From Actinomadura mexicana (GTDB taxonomy: Bacteria; Actinomycetota; Actinomycetes; Streptosporangiales; Streptosporangiaceae), in NCBI RefSeq assembly GCF_900188105.1, contig NZ_FZNP01000011.1, positions 1 through 64,000 on the forward strand: a DNA stretch of 64,000 nucleotides, written 5' to 3'. Under the pieces are notes generated by a model, which was given only the letters and a program-made list of their open reading frames with translations, ran no database searches and was not told the DNA's origin. Numbering within the stretch: the first letter of the stretch is position 1; the number at the start of each line of letters is the position of its first letter. The translations under genes and the position numbers were made by a program. Shown here in pieces: positions 57,825-64,000 of the stretch.

Positions 57825-58198
57825 CGATCACCCTGAACCACGCGATCGTGACGGCCGCCGACAACGACGAGGCCGCCCGGTTCTTCGCCGCCGTCATGGG
57901 CCTGGAGTACACGGGCCCGCACCCGCACGCGCGGCACTTCGTCCCGATCCGCGTGAACGAGCGCCTCACCCTCGACTTCCTGACCGTCGCCTACCCGCAG
58001 GGCCACCACCTGGCCTTCGACGTGGACGCGGTCACCTTCGACACGGTCGTGGACCGCCTCGACGCCCGCGAGATCCCCTACGGCGACGACCCCGCCCACG
58101 CCGACAACGGCCGCGTCGACGACGACCACCCGCTCGGCGGCCGCGGGCTCTACTTCTCCGACTCCAGCGGCAACCTCTACGAGCTCATTTCGCCGTGA
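57821..58198 (+). CDS. VOC (glyoxalase-fold) protein
   Basis: A 125-residue VOC protein starting TITLNHAIVTAADNDEAARF FAAVMGLEY and ending GGRGLYFSDSSGNLYELISP. It is clearly related to the VOC protein in the IS701-derived element (2246-2617), with the same opening LNH-IV and closing GRG-Y-D-G--YEL. Each is controlled by an adjacent regulator gene (TetR here, MarR there). A ligand-binding or detoxifying function induced by its substrate is likely. Metal-binding H and E are present. It overlaps tail-to-tail with the LLM gene by 14 bp. Confidence 0.83.
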   Translation: MTITLNHAIVTAADNDEAARFFAAVMGLEYTGPHPHARHFVPIRVNERLTLDFLTVAYPQGHHLAFDVDAVTFDTVVDRLDAREIPYGDDPAHADNGRVDDDHPLGGRGLYFSDSSGNLYELISP

Positions 58199-59090
58199 CC
58201 GTCTTCAGGAACTCCCGGGTGCGCCGGTCGCCCGGCATGTACTCGGCGGCGACGAAGTCGGTGACGCCCGCCTCGGCCAGCTCCTCCAGCTTCGCCGCGA
58301 CCGCGTCCTCGTCCCCGACGAGGGCCAGGTCCTTCGGCCCGTCCACGCCTTCCCGGTCCATCATCGCCCGGTAGGACGGCAGCATCCCGTACACCTCGAA
58401 CGTCTTCCCGGCCTGCTCCCGCGCGCGCTCCACGTCACCGGTGACGCACACGGGCAGGACGCACACGACGCGCGGCGCGTCCCGCCCGGCCGCCTCGGCC
58501 GCCGCCGCGATGGTCGGCGTGATGTGCTCGCGGACGGTGACGGGACCGGTCATCCACAGCACGGTCCCGTCCGCCCGTTCCGCCGCCAGCTTCAGCATCT
58601 TCGGGCCGAGCGCCGCCAGCAGCAGCGGCACCCGCCCCTCGTTCGGCACGCTCAACCCGATGGCGCCCCGAAGCGTCTCGCCCGTGAAGGAGGCGTTCTC
58701 CCCTTCGAGCAGCGGTGCCAGCACCGACAGGTACTCGTCCATGTGCCGCAGCGGCCTGCCGAAGTCGTACCCGTACATGTCCTCGATGACGATCTTGTGG
58801 GACAGCCCGACGCCGAGTGTGAGCCGCCCTTGCAGCGCCAGCGCGGTCGTCCTCGCCTGCTGCGCCAGCACGGCCGGATGCCGCGGATAGGTGGGCACCA
58901 CCGCCGTCCCCAGCTCGATGCCCGGGACCCCGCTGCCCGCCACGGCCAGCGCGGTCAGCGCGTCCACCCCGAAGATCTGCGACATCCACGCCGAGGAGAA
59001 CCCGTCGTCGACCGCACGGCGCACATCGTCCGCCAGCTTCCCCAGCGCCTCGACACCGCCGCGCTCGTTGAGCAGAACCCCAACCCGCAC
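58185..59090 (-). CDS. LLM-class F420-dependent oxidoreductase
   Basis: A 301-residue protein of the F420-dependent luciferase-like group: SSAWMSQIFGVDALTALAVA, IELGTAVVPTYPRHPAVLAQ QARTTALALQGRLTLGVGLS, RPLRHMDEYLSVLAPLLEGE and LAALGPKMLKLAAERADGTV. These follow MSMEG-type F420 oxidoreductases. GTG 59090 follows GGAGG. Members reduce or oxidise small aromatics or lactones. Physiological substrate unknown. Confidence 0.87.
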   Translation of the reverse strand: MRVGVLLNERGGVEALGKLADDVRRAVDDGFSSAWMSQIFGVDALTALAVAGSGVPGIELGTAVVPTYPRHPAVLAQQARTTALALQGRLTLGVGLSHKIVIEDMYGYDFGRPLRHMDEYLSVLAPLLEGENASFTGETLRGAIGLSVPNEGRVPLLLAALGPKMLKLAAERADGTVLWMTGPVTVREHITPTIAAAAEAAGRDAPRVVCVLPVCVTGDVERAREQAGKTFEVYGMLPSYRAMMDREGVDGPKDLALVGDEDAVAAKLEELAEAGVTDFVAAEYMPGDRRTREFLKTVTAK

Positions 59091-59174
59091 TAGGACCTCC
59101 CAGATCGATAATCAGATGCTTACATGACCTCCCTACCTAAGCGCCCCGCCCCCGCCCGCCACAAGGCGGACCCC

Positions 59175-59210
59175 GGCGGGCCCGGCATCGCGGGAGATGC
59201 CGGGCCCGCC
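59175..59210 (-). terminator. Terminator of the CU044_5270 gene
   Basis: Perfect 15-bp inverted repeat GGCGGGCCCGGCATC (59175-59189) and GATGCCGGGCCCGCC (59196-59210) with a 6-nt loop, 8 nt beyond the minus-strand stop codon at 59219. Confidence 0.82.
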
Positions 59211-59218
59211 GCGTGCGG

Positions 59219-60199
59219 TCAGGACCGGGTGGGAAGACGGTCGGCGACCTCGACCTGGAGGACGGTGGTCTTCACCTCTCCCGCGCCGCTCTCGGCCGTG
59301 CCGATCCAGTCCCCGCCGTCGGGGCGGGGGGTCCGGTCGAGGCAGCGGCTGCCCAGGAAGCGGTAGGTGGAGCGGTCGAACATCAGCTCCAGCCGGCCGC
59401 CGTCGGAGTCCTGGGACAGGGCGACGGCGGGCCGGCCGATGGCGTCGGCGGCGTGCTCGTCCACCTTCACCCGAGGGACGTCGCTGAGGAACTCGAAGAC
59501 CTGGGCGCGAACCTTGGGGGGGCAGGTAGCCACCGACGAGCTCGCCCACGCCGTACCAGTTCCACGCCCCGAAGGGCCTGTCGCGACCCGCGGTGGCGAA
59601 GGGGGTGGGTGTAGGCGCCGTGACCTGGGACTTCCAATGCTTGAGCAGGCCCGGCATCGTACGCACGAGCCAGAGCTGGCTGCCCGGGCGGGGGACGGGC
59701 GCGCTCTTGTCCTCGATGGGGACGGGGGAGTCGCAGACCTCGGCCCCCCCCGCCGGTGGCACGGGGCGCGCAGCAGCCCCGGCTTGGAGCCGTCGACCGA
59801 CACCCAGCGCTCCCGCGTCTCCTGGCCCCGGGCCTTGTCCGGGGCGGACTTCCCCGGCCCCCACGCGACGACGGACCGGATGTAGAGGTACTGGCCGGGG
59901 CGTGGGTGCAGCTCGGGCTCCAGACGGGCGGCCGCCGCGGCCCGGGTCAGCACCTCGTGGGCGCTGACCGGCATCACCTCGCGGGGGCCGCCGTCCGAGC
60001 CCTGCGTAGCGACCACCACGGCGCCGGCGGCCGCCACCCCGCCGGCCAGCGCGACCGCCAGCATTCCCCGGTGGCGCCGGAGCCGCGGGTCGCGCCGCCC
60101 GCCGTCCCGGGCGAGGGCGACCAGCCGTGTCCGGCCCTCGGCCAGAACCTCCGGGCTGGGCGGGGGCACCTCGTCGTGCATGCGCTGAAGTTCACCCAT
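59219..60199 (-). pseudogene. CU044_5270 family protein with two compensating frameshifts
   Basis: Starts at ATG 60199 (MGELQRMHDEVPPPSPEVLA), with a membrane helix (GMLAVALAGGVAAAGAVVVA) and external part typical of CU044_5270 proteins that accompany ECF sigma factors. The frame changes in a run of eight C (59744-59751). The middle section (SPVPIEDKSAPVPRPGSQLW, FGAWNWYGVGELVGGYLPP) is in another frame. The original frame returns after seven G (59516-59522) with KVRAQVFEFLSDVPRVKVDE and ends EVADRLPTRS. One base gained in the first run and one lost in the second would restore it. True mutation or homopolymer sequencing error cannot be told apart here. Confidence 0.7.
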
Positions 60200-60311
60200 C
60201 GAACTGTTCCTCTCCCATGTCAAGGGGGTCGGTTCCGCCGAGCGCCTCGCGCATTTCGGCGCGGGCGCGGCTGAGCCGGGAATGGACGGTGCCGGTGGCG
60301 ATGCCGAGATC
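60192..60311 (-). pseudogene. ECF sigma factor, C-terminal fragment
   Basis: Forty codons read DLGIATGTVHSRLSRARAEM REALGGTDPLDMGEEQFDG and TGA, the second half of a sigma-4 helix-turn-helix plus tail. The stop overlaps the start of the CU044_5270 gene, its usual partner. The preceding sigma-2 and most of sigma-4 are absent; upstream sequence (60312-60345) shows only a broken frame. The pair probably once encoded a sigma factor with its membrane regulator. Confidence 0.65.
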
Positions 60312-60345
60312 GCTTGGTCGCCCTCCTGGTAGACCTCGGCGGTCA

Positions 60346-60702
60346 CCGTGGCGTCATCCTCGTCATCCTCTTCATCGCGGACCTTTCACAGCGTGGACAT
60401 CGGTCACCCGTCTTTGACCGCATCCCCGCCCCTGCTTCCCCAGGTCACAAACCCAATGCAGCGGGACGACCCGCCCATCACCCCCAACGGCCCGGCCCTC
60501 CACCGCCCTCGCCGGCGAAAGGCGTGCTTCCGAGACCCTCCAGCGAGCCCTGCAGGTCGACCGGGGAGTTCGTGGCCGGGCGCCGCCGGGTGCGCTGGGT
60601 CGTGGTGCGCCCTACCGCGTCGGCGTCGTCCCGTTGCCCGGGTCTCGTCGGCGACGTCTGCCATCGCCCGGATCGGCGTGCCGTTGACCGGAGAGTTCGT
60701 GG
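60346..60702. other. No supported gene (about 350 bp)
   Basis: Open frames here are Arg/Pro-rich shadows. A partly conserved direct repeat is visible: ACCGGGGAGTTCGTGG (near 60560) and ACCGGAGAGTTCGTGG (near 60697). It may mark a duplication during the decay of this region. No other structure was found. Confidence 0.35.
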
Positions 60703-61038
60703 TCAGGTGGTGTCGGGCTCGCCGCCGCGTGGTGCGTGTTGCCGGGCCAGTCTTCTGTCGTTGTCGGCCCATCGGCGGTGGCGTGCGGCGGACTGGAGGT
60801 GCAAGTCGGCCTCTTCGGGGTGGACTGTGGCCATCTCCTCCAGGAGCAACGCGGCGCGGTCGTGGGCTCGCGCCGATGAGACCATCGCTTGCCGCGCGTA
60901 CTCTCCGGCCTCGGGCCTGCACTCCGAGGCCGTCGCAGGGGCCTCGGGACCGTCCGGCGGCCGCGCTGTCGCTCCGCGCTCGCCGGCTCGCCGCGCACGG
61001 CGTGCCTTTACCCGAAGCGCACGGTCTTCGCTGTCCAT
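60703..61038 (-). CDS. Small helical protein of unknown function
   Basis: A 111-residue, highly charged helical protein (start ATG 61038): MDSEDRALRVKARRARRAGE, then AMVSSARAHDRAALLLEEMA and EADLHLQSAARHRRWADNDR RLA. The repeated A-x-x-H-D/H-R-x-A-x-x-L pattern resembles small actinobacterial proteins with two antiparallel amphipathic helices rich in His/Ala. No known domain name can be given. No clear ribosome-binding site is seen. A longer frame from 61140 exists but adds unlikely sequence. Confidence 0.5.
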   Translation of the reverse strand: MDSEDRALRVKARRARRAGERGATARPPDGPEAPATASECRPEAGEYARQAMVSSARAHDRAALLLEEMATVHPEEADLHLQSAARHRRWADNDRRLARQHAPRGGEPDTT

Positions 61039-61142
61039 ACCAGCCAATCCGACGCCAAAGCCCGTCGACCAACCAGCCCACCAGACATGTTCGACTTCTA
61101 CCCAGCACCCTGTTCTTTCAGCCCACTCCGACGGACACATAC

Positions 61143-61949
61143 CTAACCCGTCATTTCCCTATGGACTGCCATGGGGTCGCAGAGGCTCGGGACCCCGCGC
61201 CGGGCGCGAGACGGGACAGGACGCCGGTGAAAAGGGCGTTGGCGTTCGTGGCGTCCGGATGACCGTGGTTGGGGAAGAAAGAAATCGCGATGGGTCTTAG
61301 ATGTCAGTGCCGGCCCAGGTAAAAGCGGCTTCCTTGGTCGTCGGTGCACTCGGAGGTGACTCCGTAGGGCTGTCGGGCCGGGTCGGTCGCGGTGCCGCCG
61401 GCCTCGCGGACGCGGGCGACGGCGGGCTCGTGGACAGTGGTCGGTGTAGGCGCGCCGGAAGGCCTTGCGAGCCCGTGTCAGCAGTGCCTCGGTCGCGTGA
61501 AGCGTCCGGCCCAGATGCTCGGCGACCTGCGGGACGGGCAGCCCGTCGAGGTAGCGCAGCGTCAGGGCGGCCCTGTGGTGAGGCGCCAGCGTGCCGAGGA
61601 CGTCTCGGGCGACGAGCGCGTCGAGGCGTTCGTCCCACGGGTCCTCAGCGGGGTCCAGGACGCCCCCGCCCAGGGCCTGGAGACCGCGTTGCTCCCGCGC
61701 CGCCCGCCGCCAGCGGTCGGCCAGTTTGTGCCGCGCCACGCCGACGAGCCACGCGACCGACAGCACCGGGGGCGGTTCCTTGCGCAGCGCCTCCACGGCG
61801 GCCAGGAAGGTCTCGGCCGTAAGGTCCTCGGCCAGGGCGCGCCGACCGCACCGGGGCAGGAGGTAGCCGTAGACCTCGGGCAAGGCCGTGTCGTAGGGAT
61901 CGAGCAGGGCCGGCCCCGGGTCGGGCTCCAGCTGTCCCGGGTGGTTCAT
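61143..61949 (-). CDS. ECF-type sigma factor with aberrant C-terminal extension
   Basis: Starts at ATG 61949 after GGAGGGG. Sigma-2: ALPEVYGYLLPRCGRRALAE, LTAETFLAAVEALRKEPP and AWLVGVARHKLADRWRRAAR. Sigma-4: DVLGTLAPHHRAALTLRYLD GLPVPQVAEHLGRTLHATEA LLTRARKAFRRAYTD. Natural homologues stop shortly after this point (about 170 residues). Here the frame continues for about 97 Arg/Pro-rich residues because it enters, out of frame, the 3' end of a VOC gene. The sigma domains are intact, so activity is possible, but the tail is artefactual. No anti-sigma gene is adjacent. Confidence 0.75.
   Translation of the reverse strand: MNHPGQLEPDPGPALLDPYDTALPEVYGYLLPRCGRRALAEDLTAETFLAAVEALRKEPPPVLSVAWLVGVARHKLADRWRRAAREQRGLQALGGGVLDPAEDPWDERLDALVARDVLGTLAPHHRAALTLRYLDGLPVPQVAEHLGRTLHATEALLTRARKAFRRAYTDHCPRARRRPRPRGRRHRDRPGPTALRSHLRVHRRPRKPLLPGPALTSKTHRDFFLPQPRSSGRHERQRPFHRRPVPSRARRGVPSLCDPMAVHREMTG
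61304..61432 (-). pseudogene. VOC protein C-terminal fragment fused behind the sigma gene
   Basis: Forty-two codons read HEPAVARVREAGGTATDPAR then QPYGVTSECTDDQGSRFYLG RH and TGA. The pattern G-G-x-x-x-x-P-x-x-QPYG...ECTDDQGxRFYLG is the C-terminal strand set of VOC proteins. The N-terminal two thirds are missing; the fragment joins the sigma factor sequence at about 61433-61441 in a different frame. I infer a deletion between a sigma gene and a following VOC gene. Confidence 0.65.
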
Positions 61950-62240
61950 ACCCCTCCATCGCTCGGCGGGCCGCTCTTCCGACGCGCCCGGCCAGGTTTT
62001 TTCCGAGCCGCCGCAGCCGGTGCGCGATCTTCGTCCTGACGGGGTTCTCCGTGGGCGGTGCCATCGCCGTCAGGGCCGTGGCCCTGCATGGTCTCCGCCG
62101 CGTCGGCGCCACCGGCCTTCGACGAAGAGCCGCCAGGCCGCGAGGCCCCGCGGGTAACGCGCTGACCTGGGACGACTTGAAGTTATCCACATTCTCGCGG
62201 CTGCCTGTCCGGAACCGCCGGGCGAGGCAACATCAGTCCC
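61950..62240. other. No supported gene (about 290 bp)
   Basis: Lies between the divergent sigma and nuclease-like genes. It must hold both promoters. A TTGAAG-like -35 and AT-richer sequence occur near 62175-62200. Nothing else was recognised. Confidence 0.35.
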
Positions 62241-63026
62241 ATGGACGGAATCACCCTCACCTGGAAACGAACGGCCGCCGACTCGATCATCCCGATCGGT
62301 CCAGACGCCTGTGTCGTCCCCGTCAAAGGGGCCGGCCTCGCCGAACGCGCAGCATCGTTGAGCAGCCTCCTTCCCCAGAAGGTCGTCATCGCGCGCCGCA
62401 CGGCTGCATGGATATGGGGCCTGGACGTATTACCTCCGGGAGTGAGCGAGCTCGACTGGGACGTCGAACTCGTCACCCCCCGAACCCCCGAGGCTCCACC
62501 AGACGCGGTCCCCATCACCGCCGACAACGTCGAATTGCCACCCGAACACGTAGTGGAGGAATCCGATGTACGCCTCACCTGCCCGACCCGCACCGCTCTT
62601 GACTGCGCCCGCTGGCTCCCTCGCTATGAGGCGGTCGCGGCCCTTGACCAGTTCCTGCGGCGAGGCGTCGACGTCGAGGAACTCACCGCGATGGCCCGGA
62701 CGCTGCGGGGGTACCGCGGCAACGAACGGCTGCGCCGGATCCTCCGACTCGGTGACCGCGGCGCGGCCTCCCCCGGCGAGAGTTGGATTCGCGTCGCCGT
62801 TGTGAACACCGGCTTCCCGCTCCCCGAGACACAGATCCCGGTGCTGGGCGCGCAAGGTCGTTGGCTCTACATCGACCTCGGCTACCGCGAATTCCGCGTC
62901 GGCCTCGAATACGACGGCGAACGCCACCACACCGGTCGAGACGCCAGGACCCACGACGCGCGCCGCCGTGGCTGGCTCGCCAAGGAGATGGGCTGGGAGG
63001 TCATCCCGTCACCAAGAACTTCCTGA
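62241..63026 (+). CDS. DUF559/Vsr-like endonuclease-fold protein, C-terminally frameshifted
   Basis: A 261-residue reading with a helical N-terminal part (CPTRTALDCARWLPRYEAVA resembles the C-terminal domain of AbiEi-type proteins) and a C-terminal restriction-endonuclease-like fold: GESWIRVAVVNTGFPLPETQ, WLYIDLGYREFRVGLEYDGE RHH and RRGWLAKEMGWEVI. The E...ID...E-Y-D-G pattern is the catalytic core. After WEVIP the frame ends with SPRTS. The next frame continues VTKNFLTRPAPYLGALLTAL LQRGW, the expected tail, so one C is missing at about 63006-63008. The nuclease core survives. Such orphan proteins are common in actinomycetes; their role is unknown. Confidence 0.68.
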   Translation: MDGITLTWKRTAADSIIPIGPDACVVPVKGAGLAERAASLSSLLPQKVVIARRTAAWIWGLDVLPPGVSELDWDVELVTPRTPEAPPDAVPITADNVELPPEHVVEESDVRLTCPTRTALDCARWLPRYEAVAALDQFLRRGVDVEELTAMARTLRGYRGNERLRRILRLGDRGAASPGESWIRVAVVNTGFPLPETQIPVLGAQGRWLYIDLGYREFRVGLEYDGERHHTGRDARTHDARRRGWLAKEMGWEVIPSPRTS

Positions 63027-63166
63027 CCCGCCCCGCCCCTTACCTGGGCGCTCTGCTGACAGCGCTGCTCCAGCGCGGCTGGCAACCCGACAACGCCACG
63101 ATGGAGCACTCGCCTGCCTGGCGCACCTGGAACGCCGACCGCGCTGAACGTCAGGAGTTGCGGCGA

Positions 63167-63551
63167 TCATGTCAGCGGAGGTGGGGGCTGTCCCTTGTCG
63201 AGGAGATCGGCCAGGCGCTTGGGGGCTATGAGGCGGTAACTGTCCTCGATCAGCTCGGCCACCTCGTCCCAGTCGTGCTCGACGTCGAGTCGTGCGCCGA
63301 TCCAGCCCTTGGAGCCCACGTACTTCGGGACGAAGAAACGCTCGGGTGCCTCCGCGACCAGAGCTTCCTGCACACCGGGCCCGGCCTTGAACGTCAGAGA
63401 CAGGCCGTCCTCGGAGGTCATCGCGAAGAGCTTGTCGCGAACCCGGTAGGAGGGTGCTGTGTGACCGCCGAAAGGTTTCTCTGTCACCTCTGGCAACGGC
63501 ATACAGATTTCTCGGATCCGATTCAGGGCATCAAAGTCGTTCATCGTCATT
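63167..63551 (-). CDS. MmcQ/YjbR-family DNA-binding-fold protein
   Basis: A 127-residue protein starting at ATG 63551 or 63545: NDFDALNRIREICMPLPEVT EKPFGGHTAPSYRVRDKLFA M, then SLTFKAGPGVQEALVAEAPE RFFVPKYVGSKGWIGARLD and VAELIEDSYRLIAPKRLADL. This is the CyaY-like YjbR fold. The upstream open frame to 63646 has no family similarity. It is often encoded near VOC genes, as here (63574-63939), and may be co-transcribed. Function unknown. Confidence 0.85.
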
Positions 63552-63573
63552 TTCTCTTTCTGTGGGCGGAAAG

Positions 63574-63939
63574 CTATTCGATGAGGGAGGAGTGAGGCCG
63601 CAGCACGCAGAACTCGTTGTTTCCGGGATCCGCAAGCATGACCCACGGCACGTCGGCGGACCGGCCGGCGCCGGTGCGGCGAGCACCTAGGGAGAAGATG
63701 CGCCGTGCCTCGGCCCCTTGGCCGTCCTGGTCAAGGTCTGTGTGCAGCCGGTTCTTCGCGGTCTTCGTGCGGTCGTCAGGGATGAAGCACAGCCGGGGAT
63801 AAGCGTCAGGGGCCGTGCCGACGAAGACCTCGTCGTCCGAGCGGTAGGGGACCGGCTGGTCAAGGACGGTCGGCCAGGATCCGGGGAGCGCGGACGTCTC
63901 CGGAGAGTCGATGACCAGGTGGTAGAGGCGCGATGCCAT
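63574..63939 (-). CDS. VOC (Glyoxalase_6) protein
   Basis: A 121-residue VOC-like protein: ASRLYHLVIDSPETSALPGS, RLCFIPDDRTKTAKNRLHTD LDQDGQ and VPWVMLADPGNNEFCVLRP. The K-N-R-x-H-x-D and D-P-x-x-N-E-F-C motifs define the actinobacterial Glyoxalase_6 group. Probably co-transcribed with the YjbR gene 22 nt downstream. Substrate unknown. Confidence 0.85.
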   Translation of the reverse strand: MASRLYHLVIDSPETSALPGSWPTVLDQPVPYRSDDEVFVGTAPDAYPRLCFIPDDRTKTAKNRLHTDLDQDGQGAEARRIFSLGARRTGAGRSADVPWVMLADPGNNEFCVLRPHSSLIE

Positions 63940-64000
63940 GCCCAGAGGCTAGCCGCAGGGTGCGACGCTGCGGGGTGAAGCAAGCGGCCGCGTCCCTCCC

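Overview
The window is high-GC DNA with GTG/TTG starts, dense ATGA/GTGA gene overlaps, DUF574 methyltransferases, DUF397, DUF5999 and CU044_5270 family proteins and F420-type LLM oxidoreductases. This points to a filamentous actinomycete, most likely Streptosporangiales/Thermomonosporaceae (Actinomadura-like). That is inference from gene content; no rRNA or tRNA is present to confirm it.

Layout. 1-7.2 kb is an accessory, eroded region: the end of an acyl-CoA dehydrogenase gene, a collapsed PepSY/sensor-kinase locus, a DUF574 methyltransferase, a 1.36-kb IS701-derived element carrying a MarR/VOC pair between perfect inverted repeats, an SRPBCC gene, a TPR/GNAT pair driven by twin leaderless promoters, and two related small membrane proteins. 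7.2-16.6 kb holds a second DUF574 enzyme, DedA plus a NarL-type two-component system, a GntR/beta-protein/GMC-oxidoreductase operon, an HD protein and an FAD oxidase. 17-22.7 kb has otsA, an RsbW-like kinase, DUF397, an acyl-CoA synthetase and a 14-TM exporter.

23.0-35.5 kb is the most distinctive locus: an IclR regulator and an ornithine-cyclodeaminase-like enzyme face a tightly packed operon of amidohydrolase, M19 dipeptidase, oligopeptide ABC transporter (binding protein, two permeases, fused double ATPase), tryptophan 2,3-dioxygenase-like protein and kynurenine 3-monooxygenase. It looks like a peptide uptake, hydrolysis and tryptophan oxidation cassette. 35.8-38.4 kb is a MarR-controlled LLM oxidoreductase with three matching operators. 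39.3-45.6 kb is a leucine/isovalerate catabolic operon (MCC beta, MCC alpha, HMG-CoA lyase, acyl-CoA dehydrogenase) with a divergent TetR and two palindromic operators.

45.7-51.0 kb has an Rrf2/MFS pair and a two-gene operon pairing a solute-binding protein with a membrane VWA protein. 53.2-57.2 kb is a cobalamin-riboswitch-controlled BtuFCD-CbiZ corrinoid salvage operon, followed by a TetR/VOC pair with two large palindromes. From 59 kb to the end the sequence is again eroded: a CU044_5270 gene with compensating frameshifts, sigma-factor and VOC fragments, a frameshifted nuclease-like gene, then YjbR and VOC genes.

The window contains many gene remnants, all found by reading protein-like similarity in alternative frames. 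No CRISPR array, tRNA, rRNA or phage module was seen.
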